A stretch of DNA of 64,000 bases from Cupriavidus sp. 2SB (GTDB lineage: Bacteria; Pseudomonadota; Gammaproteobacteria; Burkholderiales; Burkholderiaceae). The stretch lies in assembly GCF_005503625.1 (NCBI RefSeq), contig NZ_SCMX01000034.1, forward strand, positions 1 to 64,000, given 5' to 3'. The notes beneath the pieces were generated by a model, which was not told the origin of the DNA, ran no database searches, and saw only the letters and a list, made by a program, of their open reading frames with translations. Both the position numbers and the translations under genes were made by a program. The first letter of the stretch is position 1. Every line of letters starts with the position of its first letter. Shown one piece after another: positions 56,938 through 64,000 of the stretch.

Positions 56938-57552
56938 ATGCCGAATTTCTCCACGAGTTTCTCCCTGTTGCGCCGCCTCTGCCTGCTCGCGCTCTGCACG
57001 CTGTTCCTCGCCGCGTGCGGCCAGCCGAAGCCTTCGTTCAAGAATGTCGATATCTCGGGCGCGTCCGATTTCGGCAAGGACTTCGCGCTCCAGGACCCCA
57101 CGGGCAAGACGCGCACGATGGCGGACTTCAAGGGCAAGGTCGTGCTGATGTTCTTCGGCTACACCCACTGCCCCGACGTGTGCCCGACCACCATGGTCGA
57201 ACTCAAGCAGGTCATGGAACAGATGGGCGCCGATGCCGACAAGGTGCAGGTGCTGTTCATCACCGTGGACCCGGAGCGCGACACGGCGCAGTTGATGGGG
57301 CAGTACGTGCCGGCCTTCGACTCGCGGTTCATCGGCCTGCGTCCCGCTGACGAAGTCGCGCTGAAGAAGGTGGCGAAGGACTTCAAGGTCTACTACGCCA
57401 AGGTGCCGGGGACGTCACCCCTGAACTACACGATGGACCACTCGGCCGGCAGCTACGTGTTCGACCAGAACGGCCAGCTGCGCCTGTTCATCCGGCATGG
57501 ACAGGGCCCGGAACCCATCGCGCATGATTTGAAGGCGCTGATGGCCTCCTGA
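56938..57552 (+). CDS. SCO1/SenC family copper chaperone (lipoprotein)
   Basis: A 204-residue protein with a lipoprotein signal (LAAC, C27) and a thioredoxin-like SCO domain. The copper ligands are C78 and C82 in HCPDVCP and H167 in TMDHSAGS. It inserts copper in CuA of subunit II. Last gene of the oxidase cluster. Confidence 0.9.
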   Translation: MPNFSTSFSLLRRLCLLALCTLFLAACGQPKPSFKNVDISGASDFGKDFALQDPTGKTRTMADFKGKVVLMFFGYTHCPDVCPTTMVELKQVMEQMGADADKVQVLFITVDPERDTAQLMGQYVPAFDSRFIGLRPADEVALKKVAKDFKVYYAKVPGTSPLNYTMDHSAGSYVFDQNGQLRLFIRHGQGPEPIAHDLKALMAS

Positions 57553-57576
57553 GCGTTCCACGGGGCATGAAAACAA

Positions 57577-57603
57577 AAAGGCCGGTCAGTTGACCGGCCT
57601 TTC
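57577..57603. terminator. Bidirectional terminator between sco and rpoH
   Basis: A 10-base stem GGCCGGTCA/TGACCGGCC with flanking AAAAA and TTT. It can end both the rightward cox cluster and the leftward rpoH transcript. Confidence 0.75.
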
Positions 57604-57623
57604 GTACTTTCGGGGAGCGAGAG

Positions 57624-58559
57624 TCAGGCGAAAGCCGCCAGCGCACCCTTCATCTTCTTCATCGCCGCCGATTCGATCTGGCGGATACGCTCGGCCGATA
57701 CACCAAACTCGTCAGCCAGTTCGTGCAGCGTGGAGCCACCCGAGCCGTCATCGTTCACGTCGAGCCAGCGCGCCTCGATGATGCGGCGGCTGCGCGGATC
57801 GAGCTTGGTCAGGGCTTCTTCCAGACCCTCGACCTGCAGGCGGTCCTGACGCTTGGCTTCCAGCACCTTGGTCGGCTCGTTGTGGTTGTCCGCGAGGTAG
57901 GCGATGGGCGCGAAGTCTTCTTCGCCATCGTCGACCTGGCCTTCCAGCGCCAGATCACCGCCTGCCATGCGGGTTTCCATCTCCATCACTTCCTCGGGCT
58001 TCACGTTGAGCTCGCGCGCAACGGCTTCCACCTGTTCGGGCGTGAAGGTGTGCAGGCCGGTCTTGTGGCTGCGCAGGTTGAAGAACAGCTTGCGCTGGGC
58101 CTTGGTGGTCGCCACCTTGACCATGCGCCAGTTCTTCAGCACGTATTCGTGGATCTCGGCCTTGATCCAGTGCATCGCATACGACACCAGCCGCACACCC
58201 TGCTCGGGGTCGTAGCGCTTCACGGCCTTCATCAGGCCGATGTTGCCTTCCTGGATCAGGTCGGCGTGGGGCAGGCCATAGCCCAGGTACTGGCGGGCAA
58301 TGGACACCACCAGGCGCAGGTGCGACATGACCATGCGACGCGCGGCGTCGACAGATTCGTTGTCGCGCAGGTCGCGCGCCAGCCGAAGCTCTTCCTCGGG
58401 GGTGAGCATCGGAATACGGTGGACGGCCTGGATATAGCTTTCCAGATTGCCCAGCGTGCCCGGGAACGTCAGCGCGAAAGCGTTCGCAGCAGCGTTCTGG
58501 GGCGCCGTCGGCAGACGGCGGGAAACTTGGTTTTGATCGGCAGACAGGACTGCGTTCAC
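57624..58559 (-). CDS. rpoH: RNA polymerase heat-shock sigma factor RpoH (sigma-32)
   Basis: A 311-residue sigma-70-family factor. Region 2 has RLVVSIARQYLGYGLPHADLIQEG (2.1-2.3) and the -10 recognition region YAMHWIKAEIHEYVLKNWR. The RpoH box (QRKLFFNLR) is diagnostic. Region 4 ends with FGVSAERIRQIE. It directs heat-shock gene transcription. The GTG start at 58559 has a strong SD (AAAGGAG). A perfect CIRCE operator lies about 70 bases upstream. Confidence 0.95.
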   Translation of the reverse strand: MNAVLSADQNQVSRRLPTAPQNAAANAFALTFPGTLGNLESYIQAVHRIPMLTPEEELRLARDLRDNESVDAARRMVMSHLRLVVSIARQYLGYGLPHADLIQEGNIGLMKAVKRYDPEQGVRLVSYAMHWIKAEIHEYVLKNWRMVKVATTKAQRKLFFNLRSHKTGLHTFTPEQVEAVARELNVKPEEVMEMETRMAGGDLALEGQVDDGEEDFAPIAYLADNHNEPTKVLEAKRQDRLQVEGLEEALTKLDPRSRRIIEARWLDVNDDGSGGSTLHELADEFGVSAERIRQIESAAMKKMKGALAAFA

Positions 58560-58628
58560 TTTGACTCCTTTCGCATCCGGCTGGCAGTTGCCGGTGTGTC
58601 CCGGTGGGACACCGCATTGCAACGCATA

Positions 58629-58655
58629 TTAGCACTCGAACCGGACGAGTGCTAA
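58629..58655. promoter_or_regulatory. Perfect CIRCE (HrcA operator) upstream of rpoH
   Basis: TTAGCACTC (58629-58637), nine bases, then GAGTGCTAA (58647-58655): the full consensus without mismatch. HrcA should bind it and repress rpoH, linking the HrcA regulon to sigma-32. HrcA control of rpoH has been predicted in beta-proteobacteria. The rest of the 342-base gap between rpoH and the pirin gene (to 58901) shows nothing else I recognise. Confidence 0.92.
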
Positions 58656-58901
58656 GTTTGAGGTCTTATGGGAATGATAGTTCCAGACGATCAGAAGCTA
58701 TTTTCAAATAGGCACAAAACTTTGCTCCGGTGCCCCGGATCCGCGACTGGCAAGGGTTTGACGGGCCGCGCTTCCTCAACAGGAATGTTAGAGGGCGTTC
58801 TTGTCCATCGGTTTCCTACGAATTCTGAGGAATTCTGGGATGGTCTATTGCTGGATTCGCTACACTGGAAGTTGTTTTTCAGCCCCTTTCCGGAGCCATC
58901 C

Positions 58902-59774
58902 ATGTCTGCTATCGAACACTTGCTGAAACCCCACGTCCGGGACATCGGCGAGTTCACAGTGCGCCGCCTGCTGCCGGCCGCTACCACCCAGACTGTGGGA
59001 CCTTTCATCTTCTTCGATCACATGGGGCCTGTGGAGATGGCGCCCGGCCAGGGCATGGATGTGCGTCCGCATCCGCATATCGGGCTCGCCACCGTGACTT
59101 ACTTGTTCGAGGGCGAGATCATGCATCGCGATAGCCTGGGCAGTGAACAGGTCATCCGCCCTGGCGACGTGAACTGGATGACGGCCGGACGCGGGATCGC
59201 ACACTCAGAACGGTCGCCGGACGCCGCGCGCGAGGCCGGGCCGCGCCTGCATGGCATCCAGACCTGGGTGGCGCTGCCGAAGGCGCACGAGAACGATCCG
59301 CCCTCGTTCCACCATCACCCCGGCGCCACGCTGCCCAAGCTGGAACTGCCTGGCGTGCGCATGACCGTGATCGCTGGCGATGCGTTCGGCGCCGAGTCGC
59401 CCGTGCGTGTCTATAGCCGCACCTTGTATGTAGCCATCGAAATGGAGGCGGGCGCCAGTCTCGTGATTCCGGCGGAGCACGTACAGCGCGGAATCTATCC
59501 GGTGGACGGCAATGTGGAACTGGATGGCGAGACGCTGCCGGCCGAGCACCTCGTGACGCTGACGCCGGGCGAGCCTGTCACGGTGACCGCCACAATCCCG
59601 TCGCGCCTGATGCTGCTGGGCGGCGATCCCACTGACGGCCGGCGCTTCATCTTCTGGAACTTCGTGGCCAGCAGCAAGGACGCCATCGAGGAAGCCAGCC
59701 AGCGCTGGCAGGACGACCAGTTCCCGCACGTGCCGGGCGAGACCGAACGCATCCCGCTGCCGACACGGCGCTAG
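58902..59774 (+). CDS. Pirin family protein
   Basis: A 290-residue bicupin. Metal-binding histidines are in DVRPHPHIGLATVTY and the GRGIAHSE motif of the first cupin. Pirins may have quercetinase or redox-regulatory roles; the substrate is not known. The ATG at 58902 with SD CGGAG is chosen because the upstream reading frame of 78 codons has no homology pattern. Confidence 0.87.
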   Translation: MSAIEHLLKPHVRDIGEFTVRRLLPAATTQTVGPFIFFDHMGPVEMAPGQGMDVRPHPHIGLATVTYLFEGEIMHRDSLGSEQVIRPGDVNWMTAGRGIAHSERSPDAAREAGPRLHGIQTWVALPKAHENDPPSFHHHPGATLPKLELPGVRMTVIAGDAFGAESPVRVYSRTLYVAIEMEAGASLVIPAEHVQRGIYPVDGNVELDGETLPAEHLVTLTPGEPVTVTATIPSRLMLLGGDPTDGRRFIFWNFVASSKDAIEEASQRWQDDQFPHVPGETERIPLPTRR

Positions 59775-59792
59775 GCGCCCTTTACCTGTTCG

Positions 59793-60776
59793 TCAGACCG
59801 GGCTGGCCCAGGCCACCCGGGTGGCCTGCTTCAGGCATTCCTTGATCGTCTCGACCTGGGTGGCGATCGGGGCCGGCACGGGTGCCGCACCGTCGAGCAC
59901 CTGCCGGATCCACGCAGCGGTGGCCGCCACATCGGTGCCCGGTGGCAGTTCGGGTACGTCGCCAATCGAGCCTGTAACCGGATCGATCATCGTCTGCTGA
60001 TGGCCATCGTGCATCCAGTCGATGCGCGTACTGCGCCGCGCGTCGGCCACCACCTCGCCCTCCGTCCCGCGTCCCAGCAATACATTGGCCGGTTCGTGCG
60101 AGAAGTAGTCGGTCAGCGTCTCGCGGTACTCGGGGTGAGTGTAGCTGTAGAGTCGCAGCGCCTCGCCCGGTGTGTGCTGGCCCACCGGCTGCAGCATCTT
60201 GACGATGGTGTGCGACGAATTGCGCAGGCCGATGATCGAACGCTTGTCGAGCAGCGCCGAGATTGCGGGCGACAGCACGTCGATGGGCAACACCGCCAGC
60301 GGATGCGATGATGCGGCCAACTGATCCTGTGCGGCCTGCGTGCTGGAAGCCAGCGGCACGCCCAGTGCTTCGAACAGTTCGAGGCTGGTCACCCGGCCTG
60401 CAAATGCGCGCACGCCATGCACCAGCGTCGGCACGCCATCGCGCGCCAGCAGAAGGGCCAGCAGCGGCACCAGGTTCGGTTGCTTGCGCGCGCCGTTGTA
60501 ACTGGGGATGACCACGACGGGTTTGTCGGCGGGCGCTGCCAGCGGCTGGCAGTGCGCGTGCGCGGCTTCGAGCATGCCGGCCAGTTCGTGCGGGGCCTCG
60601 CCCTTGATGCGGTAGGCCATGAGCACCGCGCCCAGTTCGATATCGGAAACACGGCCGGCCAGCATGGCATCGAAGAGTGCCTGCGCGTCTTCGCGCGGCA
60701 GGGCACGGGCGCCATTGACGCCTCGGCCGATCTCCTTGATGTAGCGGGCGGCAGAAAACGGAGATGCAGAAGTCAT
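59793..60776 (-). CDS. ybiB: TrpD2/YbiB-type nucleic-acid-binding protein
   Basis: A 327-residue protein of the anthranilate-phosphoribosyltransferase fold, TrpD2/YbiB subfamily. An N-terminal helical domain (YIKEIGRGVNGARALPREDAQALFDAML) is followed by the large alpha/beta domain. It lacks the tryptophan-pathway PRPP context, and E. coli YbiB binds DNA in the LexA regulon. The ATG at 60774-60776 gives the conserved N terminus. It follows nrtD by 80 bases on the same strand and may be cotranscribed. Confidence 0.85.
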   Translation of the reverse strand: MTSASPFSAARYIKEIGRGVNGARALPREDAQALFDAMLAGRVSDIELGAVLMAYRIKGEAPHELAGMLEAAHAHCQPLAAPADKPVVVIPSYNGARKQPNLVPLLALLLARDGVPTLVHGVRAFAGRVTSLELFEALGVPLASSTQAAQDQLAASSHPLAVLPIDVLSPAISALLDKRSIIGLRNSSHTIVKMLQPVGQHTPGEALRLYSYTHPEYRETLTDYFSHEPANVLLGRGTEGEVVADARRSTRIDWMHDGHQQTMIDPVTGSIGDVPELPPGTDVAATAAWIRQVLDGAAPVPAPIATQVETIKECLKQATRVAWASPV

Positions 60777-60856
60777 GATGACTGCGGAATCGTGGGGGTG
60801 GCGTTCATGATAGCCCACGATTCCTGCTCGATCTGCACCATGACGCCACGGTTTGC

Positions 60857-61660
60857 TCAGGCAGCCTGTTGCAGCGCCGGATTGCGCTGCTTGCGGTACA
60901 GGAAGTCGAGCACGGCGGTACGGCAGGCGTGATAGGTGCGGTCGTCAGCCAGCGCCACGCGATCGCGCGGGCGCGGGATATCGACATGCAGGATTTCGCC
61001 AATCGTCGCTGCCGGGCCGTTGGTCATCATGACGATGCGGTCGGCCAGCAGCACGGCTTCGTCCACGTCGTGCGTGACCATGACCACAGTGCTCTTCGTC
61101 CGTTCGACGATCTTGATCAACTCGTCCTGCAGATGGGCACGCGTCAGCGCATCGAGCGCACCGAACGGCTCGTCCATCAGCAACACCTTGGGCTGGATGG
61201 CGAGCGCGCGGGCAATGCCTACGCGCTGCTTCATGCCGCCCGAAATTTCATGCGGATACTTTGCCTCGGCGTGAGTGAGTCCCACAAGCGCCAGCGTCTC
61301 GTGCGTGCGCGCCTTGCGTTGTGCGGCGTTCTCCGTGGCACCGAACACGCGGTCCACGCCGAGCAGCACATTCTCGAAGCACGTCAGCCAGGGCAGCAGC
61401 GAGTGGTTCTGAAATACCACGCCGCGCTCCGGGCCGGGCCCCGCGATCTCGCGCCCCGCGCAGATCAGTGCGCCGGTCGTGGGCGTGGTCAGGCCGGCAA
61501 TCAGGTTCAGTAGCGTGGACTTGCCGCAACCCGAGTGGCCGATCAGCGTGATGAACTCGCCTTCGGCAATCGACAGGTCGATATCGCGCAGCGCCACGAA
61601 AGGTCCCTTGCGCGTCTTGAAGGTCTGTCCCACGCCTTCGATGCTGACGAATTTTTCCAT
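60857..61660 (-). CDS. nrtD: Nitrate-type ABC transporter ATP-binding protein
   Basis: A 267-residue ABC ATPase. Walker A is GHSGCGKST, the signature is ISGGMKQRVGIARAL and Walker B is LLMDEPFGALD. The HVD/His switch is VTHDVDEAV. It belongs to the NrtD/SsuB/TauB group; the substrate is assigned from the NrtA partner upstream. nrtB stops ten bases upstream. Confidence 0.88.
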   Translation of the reverse strand: MEKFVSIEGVGQTFKTRKGPFVALRDIDLSIAEGEFITLIGHSGCGKSTLLNLIAGLTTPTTGALICAGREIAGPGPERGVVFQNHSLLPWLTCFENVLLGVDRVFGATENAAQRKARTHETLALVGLTHAEAKYPHEISGGMKQRVGIARALAIQPKVLLMDEPFGALDALTRAHLQDELIKIVERTKSTVVMVTHDVDEAVLLADRIVMMTNGPAATIGEILHVDIPRPRDRVALADDRTYHACRTAVLDFLYRKQRNPALQQAA

Positions 61661-61670
61661 GACGTCGCTC

Positions 61671-62549
61671 CTAGGTATTGCCGTAGCTGAAGCGGCGCGC
61701 CAGGGCCAGCAGCAGGTGCTCCAGCACCAGGCCCACCACGCCGATGATGAAGATGGCGATGACGATGTGTTCGACCTTGAGGTTGTTCCACTCGTCCCAC
61801 AGCCAGAAGCCGATGCCGGTGCCGCCCGTCAGCATCTCGGCGGCCACGATCACGAGCCACGCGGTGCCGATGGAAAGCCGCACGCCCGTGAGCATGTAAG
61901 GCAGCACGGCCGGAAACAGCACGCGGCGGAAGATCGTCCATTCGGAAAGATCGAGCACACGCGCCACGTTCAGGTAATCCTGCGGCACGCGCGTCACGCC
62001 CACTGCCGTGTTGATGATCATCGGCCAGATCGAGCAGATGAAGATCGCCCAGATGGCTGCGGGGTTGGCTGCCTTGAACAGCAGCAGTCCGATGGGCAGC
62101 CACGCCAGCGGCGACACCGGCCGCAGCAGGCTGGTCACGGGCGCTGCCATCGCATTGAGAAACGCGAATCGTCCGAGCAGGAAGCCAGCCGGAATGCCGA
62201 TGACCGCGGCGAGCCCGAAGCCCGTTGCCACGCGTGCCAGCGATGCCAGGATGTTCCAGCCGATGCCCTGGTCGTTCGGGCCATTGCGATAGAACGGATC
62301 GGAGAACAGCGGCACGGCTGCATTCCATGTGGCACCCGGCGTGGGCAGCGACGGAATCATCGTGGCGATGCCGTGCCAGACGAGCACGAACAGCACGAAG
62401 CCCACCAGCGGCGGCACACACTTGAGCGTCAATGCGGAGATCGCCTCGCGCCGCGCGGCCTCCTTCTCCTGCGCGGCGATCTCCAGCGCACGGCGGCGCG
62501 TGTGCTCTTTCATGTCGGATTCCGCAGCGGTCTGAACGATGGTATTCAC
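61671..62549 (-). CDS. nrtB: Nitrate-type ABC transporter permease
   Basis: A 292-residue inner-membrane permease with about six helices. The EAA loop lies near LDLSEWTIFRRVLFPAVLPYMLTGVR, followed by GTAWLVIVAAEML. GTG start at 62549 with SD GGGAG. It matches the NrtB/SsuC group. It lies 31 bases after nrtA and 10 before nrtD. Confidence 0.87.
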   Translation of the reverse strand: MNTIVQTAAESDMKEHTRRRALEIAAQEKEAARREAISALTLKCVPPLVGFVLFVLVWHGIATMIPSLPTPGATWNAAVPLFSDPFYRNGPNDQGIGWNILASLARVATGFGLAAVIGIPAGFLLGRFAFLNAMAAPVTSLLRPVSPLAWLPIGLLLFKAANPAAIWAIFICSIWPMIINTAVGVTRVPQDYLNVARVLDLSEWTIFRRVLFPAVLPYMLTGVRLSIGTAWLVIVAAEMLTGGTGIGFWLWDEWNNLKVEHIVIAIFIIGVVGLVLEHLLLALARRFSYGNT

Positions 62550-62580
62550 GGCAATCTCCCGGGCAGAGGCGTCAGAGCGG

Positions 62581-63873
62581 TCAGAGCGCCGACGCCTTGA
62601 TCTTGAAGCCGTCGGCATACGCCTTCGGGTCCTTGGTGGCGTCCCACGTCACGCCGTCGATCAGCTTGGCGGTACGGAAATCGCTCTTCGGCAGCGGCAC
62701 CTGCGCGGCGGCTGCGCCTTGCTTGTAGATGTCGATTCGATTCACCTTTTTCGCCACGGCGAGGTAGTCAGGATGGTCCTTGAGCAGGCCCCAGCGCTTG
62801 TGTTGCGTCAGGAACCACATGCCATCGGACAGGAACGGATAATTCGCGGCGCCATCCGAGTAGAACTTCATCGAATCCGGGTCATCCCACGTCTTGCCCA
62901 GCCCGTTGCTGTAGCGGCCCAGCATGCGGTCCAGGATGATGTCCATGTCGGTGTTGACATAGGACTTCGCGGCGATGGTCTCGGCGGTCTTGCGGCGGTT
63001 CGACGTGGAGGCGTCGATGTACTTCGACGCTTCGAGAATCGCCGCCACCATGGCGCGCGCCGTGTTCGGATGCTTCTGCACGAAATCCGAGGTGGTGCCG
63101 AGCACCTTCTCGGGATGATCCTTCCAGATGGCCTGCGTGGTCTCGGCCGTGAAGCCGATCTTGTCGGCGATGGCGCGCGCACCCCATGGCTCGCCCACGC
63201 AGTATCCATCCATGTTGCCCACGCGCATGTTGGCCACCATCTGCGGCGGCGGCACGGTGATGGCCTTGGCATCCTGCATCGGATGGATACCGTTGGCGGC
63301 CAGCCAGTAGTAGATCCACATCGCGTGCGTGCCGGTGGGGAAGGTCTGCGCGAACACGTACTCGCGCTTCTCCTTCATCATCAATGCCTTCAGGCTCGCG
63401 CCATCCTTCACGCCCTTCTCGGCCAGCTTTTGCGAGAGCGTGATGGCCTGTCCGTTGTGGTTCAGGTTCATCAGCACCGCCATGTCTTTCTTCGGCCCGC
63501 CGATGCCGAGTTGCACGCCGTAGATGAGTCCGTACAGCACGTGCGCGGCATCGAGCTCGCCGTTGACGAGCTTGTCGCGCACGCTGGCCCAGTTGGCTTC
63601 CTTGCTCGGCGTGATCTTGATGCCGTATTTCTTGTCGAGGCCCAGCGTCGAGGCCATGACTACCGACGCGCAATCCGTCAGCGGAATGAAGCCGATTTTC
63701 ACCTCGGCCTTCTCCGGGGCATCGGAGCCGGCGGCCCATGCGCCGCTGCGCACCAGCGGGTCTACCAGCGTCATCACGCTGGCGCCGGCGATGCCAGCCA
63801 GTACGCGACGGCGCGTGGGGCTGGAAGGGGGATCGAGCAAGACAGGTGCGGCAGCTTCAGGGCGGGGTGGCAT
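62581..63873 (-). CDS. nrtA: CmpA/NrtA-type nitrate-binding protein with Tat signal
   Basis: A 430-residue periplasmic solute receptor. The signal has a twin-arginine motif (TRRRVLAGIAG, about 20-30) and a hydrophobic stretch, suggesting Tat export. The mature domain shows KIGFIPLTDCASVVMA and NMDGYCVGEPWGARA, signatures of the NrtA/CmpA nitrate/bicarbonate receptors. Nitrate is the most likely ligand; bicarbonate or nitrite cannot be excluded. The ATG at 63871-63873 begins the Tat signal; an extended frame upstream runs into the leader terminator. Confidence 0.85.
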   Translation of the reverse strand: MPPRPEAAAPVLLDPPSSPTRRRVLAGIAGASVMTLVDPLVRSGAWAAGSDAPEKAEVKIGFIPLTDCASVVMASTLGLDKKYGIKITPSKEANWASVRDKLVNGELDAAHVLYGLIYGVQLGIGGPKKDMAVLMNLNHNGQAITLSQKLAEKGVKDGASLKALMMKEKREYVFAQTFPTGTHAMWIYYWLAANGIHPMQDAKAITVPPPQMVANMRVGNMDGYCVGEPWGARAIADKIGFTAETTQAIWKDHPEKVLGTTSDFVQKHPNTARAMVAAILEASKYIDASTSNRRKTAETIAAKSYVNTDMDIILDRMLGRYSNGLGKTWDDPDSMKFYSDGAANYPFLSDGMWFLTQHKRWGLLKDHPDYLAVAKKVNRIDIYKQGAAAAQVPLPKSDFRTAKLIDGVTWDATKDPKAYADGFKIKASAL

Positions 63874-63890
63874 CGCGATGGCTCCGAAAG

Positions 63891-63948
63891 AAAAAAAAGC
63901 GTCCCCACTGCAGCCGTCTCGCAAAAAACGGATTGCAATGCAGGACGC
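63891..63948 (-). terminator. Attenuator-like terminator in the nrtA leader
   Basis: On the minus strand GCGTCC (63943-63948) pairs with GGACGC (63899-63904), with inner TGCA/TGCA and CCGT/ACGG helices, and is followed by eight T (63891-63898). The T tract ends only 17 bases before the nrtA start codon, so transcription must pass it to express the operon. This layout fits an antitermination leader of the NasT/ANTAR type seen before nitrate assimilation genes. The promoter would lie beyond the window end. Confidence 0.65.
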
Positions 63949-64000
63949 CGTTGTCCGGTGGCGCGCTGAAATCTGAAAGGCGCACACACGCAAGTTGTGG

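Noticed and set aside
57723-58655. Long open frame on the plus strand opposite rpoH
   Set aside because: It is a shadow of a high-G+C gene. Its translation is rich in Gln/His/Arg and covers the rpoH start and CIRCE site.

Overview
The window looks like a chromosomal segment of a beta-proteobacterium of the family Burkholderiaceae, most like Cupriavidus/Ralstonia. Reasons: uniformly high G+C, the cytochrome aa3 cluster order coxB-coxA-cox11-coxC-surf1-ctaA-ctaB-sco, the gshA-gshB-EIIA(Man)-ptsH-ptsI block, the rhodanese-grxC-secB-gpsA block, and a tctC/Bug-type periplasmic binding protein. The genus is inferred from gene content only. No rRNA, tRNA, CRISPR array or transposase was seen.

Layout. 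1-4.0 kb: housekeeping genes on the minus strand (rRNA methyltransferase, DUF493, D,D-carboxypeptidase, alpha/beta hydrolase, 2Fe-2S protein). 4.1-9.3 kb: C4-dicarboxylate uptake, with dctA behind a sigma-54 promoter and the DctB/DctD two-component pair that should drive it. 9.3-10.1 kb: a small accessory island holding the 3' remnant of a Tae4-like type VI amidase effector, an intact Tai4-like immunity gene, and a duplicate of the 3' end of the neighbouring helicase gene. 10.1-17.3 kb: helicase, REP-like repeats, two thioredoxin-fold proteins, a lipoprotein, a LysE exporter, comM and ubiK. 17.7-20.7 kb: a sigma-54 operon of porin, PII protein and ammonium channel.

21.0-27.7 kb: a tightly coupled five-gene operon of NCS2 permease, AtzF-C-like/isochorismatase fusion, FdrA (AllF-like), DUF1116 protein (AllG-like) and carbamate kinase. 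I read it as import of a carbamoylated nitrogen compound, its amide hydrolysis, phosphorolytic release of carbamoyl phosphate and ATP production. This is the best candidate here for a poorly described pathway. 28.1-33.1 kb: glutathione synthesis and a regulatory PTS without a permease. 33.2-34.3 kb: iron storage (bfd behind a Fur-like box, bfr). 34.5-38.9 kb: ThiF/MoeB-like enzyme, CtpA protease, GpmA, rhodanese, glutaredoxin.

38.97-41.92 kb: a complete group II intron with its maturase, inserted between grxC and secB. 42-47.1 kb: secB, gpsA, a Bug-type binding protein behind a REP-like pair, trmL, comF and a BioC-like methyltransferase. 47.2-57.6 kb: the aa3 cytochrome c oxidase with its assembly and heme A genes. 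57.6-60.8 kb: rpoH with a perfect CIRCE operator, a pirin and a TrpD2/YbiB protein. 60.9-64 kb: a nitrate-type ABC transporter (nrtD, nrtB, nrtA on the minus strand) whose leader carries an intrinsic terminator typical of regulated antitermination.

Themes: nitrogen supply (AmtB/GlnK, carbamoyl operon, nitrate uptake), dicarboxylate carbon supply and aerobic respiration, with stretches of accessory DNA (9.3-10.1 kb, the intron and the REP-like clusters).
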